Origin: Alteromonas sp. V450
GTDB lineage: Bacteria; Pseudomonadota; Gammaproteobacteria; Enterobacterales; Alteromonadaceae
Assembly: GCF_001885075.1 (NCBI RefSeq)
Contig: NZ_MODU01000004.1
Coordinates: 2,418,001 to 2,482,000, forward strand
Length of the DNA stretch: 64,000 bases
Reading direction: 5' to 3'
Shown here: positions 36,433-46,751 of the stretch, piece by piece
How positions within the stretch are numbered: the stretch's first letter is position 1
How the letters are laid out: every line of letters begins with the position of its first letter
Notes under the pieces: model-generated
The model's input: the letters and a program-made list of their open reading frames with translations, nothing else
Databases searched by the model: none
What the model was told of the DNA's origin: nothing
Position numbers and translations under genes: made by a program

Positions 36433-36828
36433 ATGACCCAGTTCGATGAAAGAGAAGAGTGGTACGCGTTTAACCAAGAAACTATTGACGCCCTTCTAGA
36501 AGATGGTAGTCAAGCCGATGCGGACTACACCATTGAGCACCATTTCGCCAGTACCGACTTCGATGTGTTGGAAAAGGCAGCTGTTGATGCGTTTAAAGCT
36601 GGTTTTGAAGTCACCGATGCTGAAGAACTTATTCTTGATGATGGCGAAACCATTTTTTGTTTCGACGCGGTAGTTGAGAGAAGATTAGACATTGAAAAAC
36701 TTAACGCTGATTCAGATACACTGCTAAAGATTGCCGACAAGCATGACGTAACCTACGATGGTTGGGGAACTTACTTCGAACCTCGTGAGGAGGGAGATTA
36801 CGAAGAAGACAGCTACTTCGACGACTAA
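36433..36828 (+). CDS. rraB: Ribonuclease E inhibitor RraB
   Basis: This acidic protein of 131 residues binds the C-terminal half of RNase E and modulates mRNA decay. It aligns by eye along its length with the enteric protein: LLEDGSQADADYTIEHHFAS, FEVTDAEELILDDGET, and VTYDGWGTYFEP followed by an Asp/Glu tail. ATG 36433 is preferred over the GTG three codons earlier. It probably shares a transcript with plsC. Confidence 0.93.
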   Translation: MTQFDEREEWYAFNQETIDALLEDGSQADADYTIEHHFASTDFDVLEKAAVDAFKAGFEVTDAEELILDDGETIFCFDAVVERRLDIEKLNADSDTLLKIADKHDVTYDGWGTYFEPREEGDYEEDSYFDD

Positions 36829-36942
36829 CTCCTCATCATCATTCTTCGGCATTAGAAGCGTCGTTAAGACACCCTTCAGCTTCGGTTCATCTTTTTTCAA
36901 TCACAATGATACTGTCATTATCGATTGGAAAAGGATGGACGT

Positions 36943-37740
36943 ATGAAATCACTGTTATACTCTCTAACTGCCCTTGCATTTTCTAGTGCAACTTCACTAG
37001 CCCTCGCAACAGAGCAGCAAACAAGTCGCGATATTCTTGTAAAGTCCAACGAATTTCGTTACGACGCGCCTTATCACTCTGACGTGAATACTGTAACTTC
37101 CGCATCAAGAGGATCGGTAGGAGCAGTAATTAAAAGTGGGGCGCCTTCTAATCTTGGCAGTGATCGTAGTAGTGAACGTGAACAGCGCTATTTTGGGAAA
37201 GTCAAAAACGCAGCGGAGTCTACAACCGTTCTCAACAACGAGTTTTGGATTTATGAAAGCTGGATAACACTAGAGAATGATATAGATTACGATGGATATC
37301 ATTCGACTTTTTCAATCGAATTCGATGCTGACACTATTTTCAACCAGGTACCTGTCTATGCCGTGCTATACCTAGGAGTAAATGGTGCTTATGATGCCAT
37401 TCATGTTTCGTCGGAATTCTATATCTACGGCGAAGACTCGACCGATACTTTTACGATAGAAAGTACTCTAGTATCAGGGTTTCCGCCTAATGACTATGAT
37501 ATTTTGTTGGAATTATACGATGCCGAAACCGAAGAACTTGTCGCATTCACCGATGGCTATGATGACGGCGCTCTCGCCTTTGTTCCTCTCGAAAGTGAAA
37601 ACAATGAATATACGGTAGAAGAAACTGTTGTCATCGTTGAAGAGCACGGTGGCACGTGGTCTGCAGTGTCACTTTTCTGTTTAGTCCTTGTCGCCATAGG
37701 TAAAAAATTGAAACCGCTTATCGCGAAACAACCTCGCTAG
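36943..37740 (+). CDS. Surface protein with GlyGly-CTERM-like anchor (choice-of-anchor H type)
   Basis: The 265-residue product starts at ATG 36943 with AAGGA upstream. A signal peptide ends near LALA (23). A beta-rich middle with many Tyr and Asp residues (WITLENDIDYDGYHSTFSI, FDADTIFNQVPVYAVLYLG) follows. The C-terminus has HGGTWS, a hydrophobic helix and a basic tail (KKLKP), the tripartite form recognised by rhombosortase. The layout matches the 'choice-of-anchor H' family. Function is unknown. The rhombosortase gene is not in the window. Confidence 0.7.
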   Translation: MKSLLYSLTALAFSSATSLALATEQQTSRDILVKSNEFRYDAPYHSDVNTVTSASRGSVGAVIKSGAPSNLGSDRSSEREQRYFGKVKNAAESTTVLNNEFWIYESWITLENDIDYDGYHSTFSIEFDADTIFNQVPVYAVLYLGVNGAYDAIHVSSEFYIYGEDSTDTFTIESTLVSGFPPNDYDILLELYDAETEELVAFTDGYDDGALAFVPLESENNEYTVEETVVIVEEHGGTWSAVSLFCLVLVAIGKKLKPLIAKQPR

Positions 37741-37905
37741 TCACTACACGGTATTTCTACCAAGCAAGGAACCGCGTCAATGCAGTTCCTTGCACATTCT
37801 TAATACTAAAGTCTATCTTTTACTTATAGCAGTTCGCACAATATCCAAGGATAAATGCTGTGCGCTTTTTCTGATCCTTAAAGCCTTATTACTTGGAAGA
37901 GCCTT

Positions 37906-39327
37906 ATGAGCATCGAAAATGTCAATTTATTTAACCTACTTGAAAATACGCAAATAGGCGTCGTTATTCACAACGTAAAAGGTATTGTAGAGTACGCCAA
38001 TCCAGCTGCGCTGGATATGCTAGAGATTGACCTTGAGTCGATAAAAGGTAGCGCTCCCTCTTCTCATTCTTGGGATTTTATTGATCGCCAGAATCGTCAA
38101 CTAGCGATGGAGGAACTTCCAGTTTATAAGGTAATATCTACGGGCGAGCCTGTGAACGAACAGATTATTGGTAAGTCATCTCAACGCACGGGAAAAATGA
38201 GGTGGTTTAGCGTCAATGCATATCCGGAAAGAAAGCCTATGACGCCAGCCCCATCCGAATTTGTTGTCGTTTACTTTACGAATATCTCCGAAAAAGTTAA
38301 CAGCTTCTCACACAAGGATATTGTAGAAAACGCTCAGGACATGATTTTGGTAACAGAGGCAGCGAATATTGAGCCACCTCTCTCGCCAAAAATCATCTAT
38401 GCTAACAACGCTCTATGCGAACACACTGAGTACACTTTATCGGAATTGATTGGAGAGACTCCTCGGATTTTTCAAGGCGCGTTAACAGATAAATCAGCGA
38501 CAAAGCGGATAAAACAAGCGCTGATTGAGACACGCCCTTGTTCGGAAACGCTATTGAACTACACCAAAACCGGTACGCCGTTTTGGGTACAGATGAATAT
38601 ATTTCCTTTGAAAAATAGCTTCGGTGAAGTAACACATTTTGCTGCTGTTCAACGCAATATAAGTGAACTCAAATTTCGTACTGAGCAACTAGACAAAAGA
38701 AATGAAGAGCTTAAACGTATCAAAAGTGATTTAGAATTACTTGTAGACAACAGAACACGAGAACTGCGCTCTGCTAATTTAAAACTAGAGAGGCTCGCTT
38801 TTTTTGACGCATTAACGAATATTCCAAATAGACGCGCTTTCTTCGAAGGTGTAGAAAAACTCATTCATTTCGCCATAAGAAACAACAAAGGTTTATTGTT
38901 TGGGCTCGCTGATGTTGACCATTTTAAATCGATCAACGACAACCATGGCCACGCATTTGGCGACGACGTTTTGGTGTATATCGCTGAAACATTGAAAAAA
39001 TTCTTTCGCGTAGAGGATGTCATTGGGAGAGTTGGTGGTGAAGAATTCGCGTTTTGTATTTTGTTGCCCGACCCGCTCAATCCATTGCCAATAATTGATA
39101 GGTTGCGAGAAAAAATCAGTTCGCTGCATAAAGATGTACCAGCCCTCAACAACAGACAGGTTACGCTAAGCATAGGCGCAGTATATCTACCTCAAGTAAT
39201 GAGCACTGACATAAAAAAACTGTTCACAAAAGCAGATGAAGCGCTATACGAAGCCAAAAATAAAGGGCGTAATTGCGTAGTATGCAAATCGCTAGTGTCT
39301 CACGTGAATCCCGACGCGATAAATTAA
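37906..39327 (+). CDS. PAS-PAS-GGDEF diguanylate cyclase
   Basis: The 473-residue cytosolic protein has two PAS domains (about 1-130 and 140-260, the second with YANNALCEHTEYT and NISELKFRTEQ), a coiled-coil linker (about 250-295) and a GGDEF domain starting with FFDALTNIPNRRAFF. The active-site loop is GGEEF in IGRVGGEEFAF, and an RVED sits five residues before it: a complete inhibitory I-site. It should therefore make c-di-GMP with product inhibition. PAS ligands are unknown; no haem or flavin signature is evident. It lies 105 bases before the PotD-like gene on the same strand. Confidence 0.93.
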   Translation: MSIENVNLFNLLENTQIGVVIHNVKGIVEYANPAALDMLEIDLESIKGSAPSSHSWDFIDRQNRQLAMEELPVYKVISTGEPVNEQIIGKSSQRTGKMRWFSVNAYPERKPMTPAPSEFVVVYFTNISEKVNSFSHKDIVENAQDMILVTEAANIEPPLSPKIIYANNALCEHTEYTLSELIGETPRIFQGALTDKSATKRIKQALIETRPCSETLLNYTKTGTPFWVQMNIFPLKNSFGEVTHFAAVQRNISELKFRTEQLDKRNEELKRIKSDLELLVDNRTRELRSANLKLERLAFFDALTNIPNRRAFFEGVEKLIHFAIRNNKGLLFGLADVDHFKSINDNHGHAFGDDVLVYIAETLKKFFRVEDVIGRVGGEEFAFCILLPDPLNPLPIIDRLREKISSLHKDVPALNNRQVTLSIGAVYLPQVMSTDIKKLFTKADEALYEAKNKGRNCVVCKSLVSHVNPDAIN

Positions 39328-39432
39328 TAAATAGTGAAAAAGACGAAGTAATTAAGACGTAAAAGTTTTGTAACCTTCATAGTAAAGTGCCACACTGTAA
39401 ACAGGAACCCACCGCCTAAGGAAATCCTTCTG

Positions 39433-40716
39433 ATGCCAGAAGAGGTTGTTTCACATTTGCCTTCATCGCAAAAACGGAGAACGCTGTTAAAAGGCGGGAT
39501 AGCGTTTGCTTTGAGCGCCGGCACCACGCCCTTTGCAATCGGAAAAGAAAAACCGACTCTGAGAGTGTTGGGCACTCACGTTACACTTCAAGAAGCCTTG
39601 CGACAGCGGGCGATGGAAGATCTCGGATTTAATATCGAGTTTGAGCCAGGAGGGAGTGCGCGGGTATTACAAAAAGCATCAATGAACCCAAACACGTTTG
39701 ACTTATATGAGCAGTGGTCTAACAGTATTAACGTCTTGTGGCGTGCCCAAGCTATACAACCCATTGATAAAAAGAAATTACGATATTGGGATGAAGTTAA
39801 CGACTTAACAAAAACGGGTAGGCTGAGTCCGGATGCTCGTATTGGTGCAGGCGACGCGCCGCACAAAATTATTAATGTACAAAATGACGGTTCTTTAGGC
39901 GAACAGCATACTGAAAAAATTAGTTTTTTGCCCTATGTTCATAATGTGGACTCATTCGGATATCACGCTGACCACTTACCAGATGCACTGAAAAAAGAAC
40001 AAGAAAGCTGGGGCTGGCTTCTTGATAGTCGTTACAGCGGTAAAGTAGGAATTGTGAATGATCCGACAATCGGGTTGTTTGACCTCGCGCTGGCAGCGCA
40101 AGCAAAAGGGTTTGTGCAATTCGAAGATATTGGTGCCATAAACGATCAAGAACTAGACGATCTATTCAGCATACTTATCGAACTTACTCAATTACATCAT
40201 TTCAGCGGCTTTTGGACCTCAGTACCCGAATCTGTAGAGTTTATGAAATCAGGCAGAGTTTCGATAGAAAGCATGTTTTCTCCTGCAGTGTCTGCGTTAA
40301 ATGGACAAAATATACCCGTTACGTTTGCTGCACCTAAAGAAGGATACAGAGGCTGGCATGGCGTAATGTGTCTTTCTTCAGCAACTCACGGCAGACAAAA
40401 AGATATAGCGTATGAGTACATGAATTGGTGGCTATCTGGTTGGCCCGGCGCCTTTATTGCGAGACAAGGTTATTACATATCGAATCCTGAGCGATCAGCA
40501 CAATATTTATCCAAGGCTGAATGGGATTATTGGTATGAAGGAAAAGTCGCGACACAAGCGTTAAAAGGTACTGACGGTAGAATAAGTGTAAGCAAAGGTG
40601 CACAGAGAAACGGCGGCAGTTACAAAGCAAGGTTTAGTAACGTAGCAGTATGGAATACGGTAATGCCTTCGTACGAATACAGTTTGCAAAAATGGTATGA
40701 ATTTATTACGGCTTAA
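39433..40716 (+). CDS. PotD-like periplasmic solute-binding protein without transporter
   Basis: The 427-residue protein starts at ATG 39433 with AAGGAA upstream. The N-terminus has RRTLLKGGIAFALSAG, a twin-arginine-like signal. The body resembles extracellular polyamine-binding proteins (PotD/PotF class 1 fold): TFDLYEQWSNS, WGWLLDSRYSGKVGIVNDPT and EYMNWWLSGWPG. No permease or ATPase gene is adjacent. Instead a hybrid histidine kinase follows after 44 bases, suggesting the protein presents a ligand to that sensor rather than to a transporter (inference). The ligand is unknown. Confidence 0.8.
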   Translation: MPEEVVSHLPSSQKRRTLLKGGIAFALSAGTTPFAIGKEKPTLRVLGTHVTLQEALRQRAMEDLGFNIEFEPGGSARVLQKASMNPNTFDLYEQWSNSINVLWRAQAIQPIDKKKLRYWDEVNDLTKTGRLSPDARIGAGDAPHKIINVQNDGSLGEQHTEKISFLPYVHNVDSFGYHADHLPDALKKEQESWGWLLDSRYSGKVGIVNDPTIGLFDLALAAQAKGFVQFEDIGAINDQELDDLFSILIELTQLHHFSGFWTSVPESVEFMKSGRVSIESMFSPAVSALNGQNIPVTFAAPKEGYRGWHGVMCLSSATHGRQKDIAYEYMNWWLSGWPGAFIARQGYYISNPERSAQYLSKAEWDYWYEGKVATQALKGTDGRISVSKGAQRNGGSYKARFSNVAVWNTVMPSYEYSLQKWYEFITA

Positions 40717-40760
40717 CCCGAATAACGTAAGTATATGAAAAGGAAAAGGTTCGAAGAAAA

Positions 40761-43427
40761 ATGTTGTCGTCTATTCGTGTTCAACTTGTCTCCGTACTGT
40801 TTGCTTTAATTGCACTAATTTTAGCGCAAGGGTATATCGCTCGTGATAACCAAACCGTGCTAAACAGAGGTATCGCCTCAGCTTCGCAGGCGGTAGTTGA
40901 TGTTGCTCTAGTAAAAGAGCTTGAACGCGACGTTGTCGATTTACAAAGAAACGTACTTATCTTCAAAGAAAATGCTAGCAAATCAGCTATCACTCGTTTC
41001 AGTCGACTGATGGTTACGATCAATGCCAAACTCGACAAGTTGAATATAGGTGGCGAGGATGGAGCGAGTTATCAAGCAGAACTTCTTAACAGAATGCGTG
41101 AACACCTGAACACTTATCAAGAAAACTTTAGTCAAGTTGTGGGAGCGCGTACACAAAAAGACAATTTAATTGCCGATGGAACACTTTCAGATTTAACTCT
41201 ATTATCGAGCACCGTTGTAACGGCATATGAGAATAAAGAAATATCTAAAGCAGCGTTCGACGCTGCCAAAGGGGCCCTAATTCGAGCAGAAAATGCCATG
41301 TTGAAGTATTTAATGAAACCAGAAATGAGTTTCATCCAACGCTTTAACGTATCAATTGAGGAGCTTGAAATTAGTTTTAGTTCTTCAGCTATGCCTTTAA
41401 AAAGCAAAGTAACTCGTCTGAGTGAACGCGTTAAAAATGACTTCTTTAAATTGACTCAAATCACCCAAGGCAACCTATTTTTAGTTAATGTCGTCATGGC
41501 GGGTTCCGCAAATGAGTTTCTCTATTTAAGTGGAGAACTCGCCAAACAAGTCACAACACAATCAGAAGTTGCAACACAGCGTACATACAACCTTGCTGAA
41601 GCAACACAGCGCAATGGCGAAATATTTTCATTAATCGCTATTTTGTTAGCACTCACCGCTGCTCTCTTCTCAATTTTCAGGATTTTAGGCCCTATACGCT
41701 CCATTACAGAAGTTTTTAATAAGCTTTCAGAAGGGGTACAAATTACCAATATTCCCGGCAGCAATAGAAAGGATGAAATTGGCAAATTAGCTAAAGCTGC
41801 AAAAGTTTTTAGTGATAAAAACCGTCAAACAGAAAAATTACTCATTGAAGCCCAAAACTTGAACGGACAATTAGAAAGCTTAAATACGGCACTCAATGAA
41901 TCAAAGATAAAAGCAGAACAAGCGACAGCATCAAAAAGTATTTTTCTTGCGAACATGAGCCATGAGATAAGAACACCGATGAACGGGATCTTGGGTTTAA
42001 TTGAATTAGCGCAGCAACAAGACCTCTCCGAAACAGTGAGAGACTACTTAGACAAAGCTGCGTACTCCGGTCAGATTCTACTTAGCGTTATCAACGATAT
42101 TTTGGATTTCTCAAAAATTGAAGCTGGTAAGCTCAAGATAGAAGAAGTCAGTTTTTCGCTTCACTCGCTATTTGACAATCTTATTGCTGTTATTGCACTT
42201 CGAGCAAAAGAAAAGAACTTATCTGTTCATTTTGAAGTGGCTCCAACAATTCCACCACAAGTGGTAGGCGACCCGCTGCGAATTGCACAAATTATCATGA
42301 ACATAGGCAACAATGCGGTGAAGTTTACTGAACAAGGCCGAATAGATATTGTTTTTGATGGCTCGCTAAATGAAAAAGGAAACCTGTTAACACTAAAAAT
42401 GCGCATTAGTGATTCTGGTATCGGTATGAGTGAAGCGCAACTTAATCGCATATTTAAGCCTTTTACTCAGGCCGATGGTTCAACGAACAGGAAGTATGGC
42501 GGTACAGGCTTGGGGCTGACCATTGTTAGTCAACTTACCGAGTTGATGGGAGGAAAAATAAACGCATCTTCGGTCATGGGTAAAGGCAGTACATTTGAAG
42601 TTTCGCTTCCCATTCGCGCTTTCAAGAACCAACAAGGAGTTTTAGAAAAAGTCTCGCAGTTACCACAGGACACTTTATATATTACAGAGTCTCCTCTTTT
42701 GCCGTTGTCCTATTGTGATCAAATAGATGTTACAAGCAGCGCTTTTGTCCCGTTAAATCAAGCTAAAGCGCTTGCTACTCTACCCGAGTATTTGCTTGTC
42801 GACATTCCGGAATTTAGTACCTTCAGGTTAAATTTAGGATGGCTGAAAGGTCTGCTTGAAGATGGAAAGTCAGTGGGATTGATCATTGAAAGCGCAGGTA
42901 GTGCATTACAGAACAAGTATGTATCTATGTGGCAAGGCCCTCTGCTAATGCATCCTTTTACACCTGCGCAATTTGAACGCTTCATACACGATATTCTCGC
43001 AAAGCAATCACCACAACATGTTGAAGAAAATGAAGAAAAACATGAGGAACTTGTTTTAGAAGGGCATGTTTTGCTTGTGGAAGACAACAATATAAATCAA
43101 CTTGTGACCGGTGAAATGCTTACACAGTTAGGCATAACATTTGATATTGCAGAAGATGGTAAGCAAGCGGTACAAAAGATAGAAAACGCCCCCCAATACG
43201 ACCTGATACTAATGGATGTTCAGATGCCAGTAATGGACGGTTACGACGCGACGTCACTATTGCGAAGCAAGGGCTTTACTGATATTCCTATCATCGGGCT
43301 ATCTGCAAATGCCATGAAAGAAGACAAAGAGAATGCATTAAATGCGGGGATGAACGATTACCTTACAAAACCAATAAAACAAAAGTCGCTGGTCTCTATG
43401 CTTAATCGCTATCTAGTGAAATATTAA
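40761..43427 (+). CDS. Hybrid sensor histidine kinase (TorS-like architecture)
   Basis: The 888-residue inner membrane protein has a first membrane helix (about 5-25), a helical periplasmic sensor of about 260 residues, a second membrane helix (about 290-312), HAMP, HisKA with ANMSHEIRTPMNGI (His401), a HATPase with IGNNAVKFTE and GTGLGLTIV, a degenerate receiver-like spacer (about 640-750), and a C-terminal receiver with Asp819 in LMDVQMPVMDG. There is no C-terminal HPt, so a separate HPt protein is needed. The helical sensor plus adjacent binding protein resembles TorS with TorT. It is probably co-transcribed with the PotD-like gene. Confidence 0.92.
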   Translation: MLSSIRVQLVSVLFALIALILAQGYIARDNQTVLNRGIASASQAVVDVALVKELERDVVDLQRNVLIFKENASKSAITRFSRLMVTINAKLDKLNIGGEDGASYQAELLNRMREHLNTYQENFSQVVGARTQKDNLIADGTLSDLTLLSSTVVTAYENKEISKAAFDAAKGALIRAENAMLKYLMKPEMSFIQRFNVSIEELEISFSSSAMPLKSKVTRLSERVKNDFFKLTQITQGNLFLVNVVMAGSANEFLYLSGELAKQVTTQSEVATQRTYNLAEATQRNGEIFSLIAILLALTAALFSIFRILGPIRSITEVFNKLSEGVQITNIPGSNRKDEIGKLAKAAKVFSDKNRQTEKLLIEAQNLNGQLESLNTALNESKIKAEQATASKSIFLANMSHEIRTPMNGILGLIELAQQQDLSETVRDYLDKAAYSGQILLSVINDILDFSKIEAGKLKIEEVSFSLHSLFDNLIAVIALRAKEKNLSVHFEVAPTIPPQVVGDPLRIAQIIMNIGNNAVKFTEQGRIDIVFDGSLNEKGNLLTLKMRISDSGIGMSEAQLNRIFKPFTQADGSTNRKYGGTGLGLTIVSQLTELMGGKINASSVMGKGSTFEVSLPIRAFKNQQGVLEKVSQLPQDTLYITESPLLPLSYCDQIDVTSSAFVPLNQAKALATLPEYLLVDIPEFSTFRLNLGWLKGLLEDGKSVGLIIESAGSALQNKYVSMWQGPLLMHPFTPAQFERFIHDILAKQSPQHVEENEEKHEELVLEGHVLLVEDNNINQLVTGEMLTQLGITFDIAEDGKQAVQKIENAPQYDLILMDVQMPVMDGYDATSLLRSKGFTDIPIIGLSANAMKEDKENALNAGMNDYLTKPIKQKSLVSMLNRYLVKY

Positions 43428-43444
43428 TACTCGATATCTCAAAA

Positions 43445-43473
43445 AAAAAGGTTACCGTTCTGGTAACCTTTTT
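43445..43473. terminator. Bidirectional terminator between hybrid kinase and valS
   Basis: AAAAAGGTTACC pairs perfectly with GGTAACCTTTTT around a 5-nt loop, between convergent genes ending at 43427 and 43513. Confidence 0.88.
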
Positions 43474-43512
43474 CTCATTTACACGAGCAACAAACCTCTA
43501 CAAGCGTTGCAA

Positions 43513-46287
43513 TTAAAGCGCTTTAATGGTCTCGAACTGCTCTTTAAGTTTGGCTAGGGCTTTTTCACCCTCTTCCAACTTAGCGCGTTCTTTTTCAATT
43601 ACCGCTTCTGGCGCATTACTTACGAACTTCTCGTTACCCAACTTGCCACGAGTACGAGATACATCTTTCTCGATTTTCTCCATGGCTTTAGTGATACGAG
43701 CAAGCTCTGCGTCTTTGTCGATAAGCCCTGCCATTGGAATAAGAATTTCCATCTCACCTACAAGCGCTGTCGCACTGGCCGGTGCTTCTTCACCGTCTTT
43801 CAATACAGTAACGGTTTCAAGCTTAGAAAGCTTATCTAGGAATGCCTTAGCCGCATCAAGACGACGCGCGTCTTCGTCGCTTACGTTTTTAAGTAGCGCA
43901 TTAAGCGGTTTGTTTGGCGAGATATCCATTTCACCACGGATATTACGAATACCCACGATAAACTTCTTCACCCACTCGATATCAGCAAGTACTTTGTCGT
44001 CTTGTTTCGCTGCATCAACTTCAGGGAATGCCTGAACCATAATGCTTGCGCCCTCTTCTACCTTAAGCGCACTTAGTGGCACAACGCGCTGCCAAATAGT
44101 GTCGGTGATAAATGGCATAAGCGGGTGCAACAAGCGAAGCAGGCTTTCAAGTACGTTAATAAGGGTATGACGGGTACCGCGCTTTTCAGCTTCGGTGCTG
44201 GCGTCATTGTTAAGCACAGGTTTAGTAAGCTCTAGATACCAGTCACAGAACTGGTTCCAGGTAAACTCGTAAACGGTTTGTGCTGCAATGTCGAAACGGT
44301 AGTCTTCAAGCGCTTTTTCAAACTCAACCAGCGTTTGTTGGAACTTCGCCCAAATCCAACGATCGGCCATGCTAAGCACCATTTCGCCGCCGTCACGACC
44401 TGTATCGTGCTCTTCTGTGTTCATCATTACGAAACGTGATGCGTTCCAAATCTTGTTGCAGAAGTTGCGGTAGCCTTCGACACGGGCCATATCAAAGTTG
44501 ATATCGCGACTGGTTGACGCCATAGCGGCAAAGGTAAAGCGCAATGCGTCTGTACCGTAGGCCTGAATACCATCAGGGAATTGCTTGCGAGTGCGCTTAG
44601 CAATCTTCTCAGCAAGCTGAGGCTGCATCATGCCGGCGGTACGTTTTGTCACAAGCGATTCAATATCAATACCGTCAATCAAGTCGATTGGGTCAAGCAC
44701 GTTGCCCTTCGACTTTGACATTTTATCGCCATTCTCATCGCGGATAAGACCAGTAATGTAAATGTCTTTAAACGGAATTTTGCCCGTGAACTTCTTGGTC
44801 ATCATAATCATTCTGGCAACCCAGAAGAAAATGATGTCAAAGCCAGTAACCAGCACTGAAGACGGCACGAAGGTTTCTAGATCTGGCGTTTCTTCCGGCC
44901 AGCCCATGGTGGCGAACGGCCATAGTGCACTTGAGAACCAGGTATCTAGTACATCGTCGTCTTGTGAAAGGGTTACATCACTGCCAAGGTTGTGCTTTTC
45001 ACGCACTTCTTCTTCAGTGCGGCCAACAAAAACATTACCGTTTTCGTCATACCACGCTGGAATGCGGTGTCCCCACCACAGCTGACGCGAAATACACCAA
45101 TCTTGAATGTTGTGCATCCACTGGTAGTAAGTCTTGTTCCAGTTCTCTGGCACAAAGCGAATTTCGCCACTTTCAACCGCTTCAATAGCAGGTTTAGCAA
45201 GAGACTCAACCGCTACATACCACTGGTCAGTTAGGTAGGGTTCAATTACCGCACCGGTTCTGTCGCCGCGCGGCACTTTAAGCTTGTGCGGCTCAATTTT
45301 AACCAAAGAACCTTGGGCTTCTAGGTCGGCAACTATTTGCTTACGGGCGTCGAAACGATCTAAACCACGGTACGCTTCTGGCGCATCATCATTAATTTTC
45401 GCATCGTCGGTAAGAATATTGATCATAGGTAGGTTATGACGCTTACCCATGTCGTAGTCGTTAAAATCGTGAGCAGGCGTAATTTTAACGCAGCCTGTAC
45501 CGAATTCTTGATCTACATAGTCATCGGCGATAACTGGAATTAAACGGCCCGTAATCGGTAGCTTAATTTCTTTGCCGATAAAGCTTTGGTAACGCTCATC
45601 ATCCGGGTGTACTGCAACCGCTGTATCGCCTAGCATAGTTTCAGGACGCGTTGTCGCAACCACTAGCTCACCGCTACCATCTGCAAGTGGGTAGCGCATG
45701 TGCCACATGTGGCCGTCTTCTTCTTCGTTCAGTACTTCAAGATCAGATACTGCAGTGTGAAGCACTGGATCCCAGTTAACCAAACGCTTGCCACGATAAA
45801 TAAGGCCTTCTTCGTGTAGTTTAACGAACACTTCAGTGACGGCTTTAGATAAGTCTTCGTCCATGGTGAACACTTCGCGAGACCAGTCAGGAGACGTACC
45901 TAGACGACGCATTTGACCGGTGATCGTTCCGCCGCTGTGCTCTTTCCATTCCCACACTTTTTTGATGAAGTCTTCACGACCTAAATCGTGGCGCGTCTTG
46001 CCTTGTGCGTTAAGCTGGCGCTCTACCACCATTTGGGTAGCAATACCGGCGTGGTCAGTACCCACTTGCCAAAGCGTATTATCACCCTTCATGCGGTGAT
46101 AACGGGTTAAGGCGTCCATGATGGTTTGCTGGAAACCATGGCCCATGTGAAGGCTACCGGTAACGTTTGGTGGCGGAAGCAAAATACAATAAGGATCGCC
46201 GCTACCTGAAGCTTTAAATAAACCCGCCTCTTCCCATGACTTGTAGCATTGCTGCTCGATGGACTGCGGTTCGAAGGTTTTATCCAT
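43513..46287 (-). CDS. valS: Valyl-tRNA synthetase
   Basis: The 924-residue class I synthetase has the HIGH-type motif in [14 protein letters not shown] near residue 40, an editing (CP1) domain, the KMSKS motif in [14 protein letters not shown], an anticodon-binding helical domain and the C-terminal coiled-coil arm (about 855-920) typical of ValRS. It charges tRNA-Val in the cytosol. It is last in the pepA-holC-valS block, 35 bases after holC. Confidence 0.98.
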   Translation of the reverse strand: MDKTFEPQSIEQQCYKSWEEAGLFKASGSGDPYCILLPPPNVTGSLHMGHGFQQTIMDALTRYHRMKGDNTLWQVGTDHAGIATQMVVERQLNAQGKTRHDLGREDFIKKVWEWKEHSGGTITGQMRRLGTSPDWSREVFTMDEDLSKAVTEVFVKLHEEGLIYRGKRLVNWDPVLHTAVSDLEVLNEEEDGHMWHMRYPLADGSGELVVATTRPETMLGDTAVAVHPDDERYQSFIGKEIKLPITGRLIPVIADDYVDQEFGTGCVKITPAHDFNDYDMGKRHNLPMINILTDDAKINDDAPEAYRGLDRFDARKQIVADLEAQGSLVKIEPHKLKVPRGDRTGAVIEPYLTDQWYVAVESLAKPAIEAVESGEIRFVPENWNKTYYQWMHNIQDWCISRQLWWGHRIPAWYDENGNVFVGRTEEEVREKHNLGSDVTLSQDDDVLDTWFSSALWPFATMGWPEETPDLETFVPSSVLVTGFDIIFFWVARMIMMTKKFTGKIPFKDIYITGLIRDENGDKMSKSKGNVLDPIDLIDGIDIESLVTKRTAGMMQPQLAEKIAKRTRKQFPDGIQAYGTDALRFTFAAMASTSRDINFDMARVEGYRNFCNKIWNASRFVMMNTEEHDTGRDGGEMVLSMADRWIWAKFQQTLVEFEKALEDYRFDIAAQTVYEFTWNQFCDWYLELTKPVLNNDASTEAEKRGTRHTLINVLESLLRLLHPLMPFITDTIWQRVVPLSALKVEEGASIMVQAFPEVDAAKQDDKVLADIEWVKKFIVGIRNIRGEMDISPNKPLNALLKNVSDEDARRLDAAKAFLDKLSKLETVTVLKDGEEAPASATALVGEMEILIPMAGLIDKDAELARITKAMEKIEKDVSRTRGKLGNEKFVSNAPEAVIEKERAKLEEGEKALAKLKEQFETIKAL

Positions 46288-46322
46288 TACACACTCTCAA
46301 ATTGAAGCTAAACGCGAATGAC

Positions 46323-46745
46323 TTATGCAGATTTAAACTGCATGTTGCATCCAGCTTGCTGATAGTTTTTGTATCTTACCCGCGCAGCCTGTTTGGCGTT
46401 CTCGTCCACGGGTACAAAATCGATGATTTGACGATGCTGGTTGGGTGAAGGCACCATGCCGGACCCCACATTAACCACCATTTGTCGCCTGGCTACCTGC
46501 TCTGGCCGCCAACAAATTTCCACCGGCGTTCCCGATTGCGGCCCTTCACCATAAAGGTTATGGGGAACAAAGCGGTCAGCCGGCAGTTGCCACAACAATT
46601 CATCAACGTCTTCAGCCTGCGCCTGTGTATCGCACAGCACGCTAATTTTTTGCTTATTAGCAAACGCTGAGGCAATAACTTCGCTGGCGCGGCCTGCCAC
46701 ACCATTATCACTGCTGGTAAGTTGATAAAATATCACTTGTGGCAT
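46323..46745 (-). CDS. holC: DNA polymerase III chi subunit
   Basis: The 140-residue clamp-loader accessory subunit binds single-stranded DNA-binding protein (SSB) and the psi subunit. Recognisable are the N-terminal QVIFYQLTS strand, CDTQAQAEDVDELLWQLPADRFVPHNL, and IDFVPVDENAKQAARVRYKNYQQAG. Length fits (E. coli HolC 147). It starts six bases after the pepA stop and precedes valS, the usual gene order. Confidence 0.95.
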   Translation of the reverse strand: MPQVIFYQLTSSDNGVAGRASEVIASAFANKQKISVLCDTQAQAEDVDELLWQLPADRFVPHNLYGEGPQSGTPVEICWRPEQVARRQMVVNVGSGMVPSPNQHRQIIDFVPVDENAKQAARVRYKNYQQAGCNMQFKSA

Positions 46746-46751
46746 GAATGA

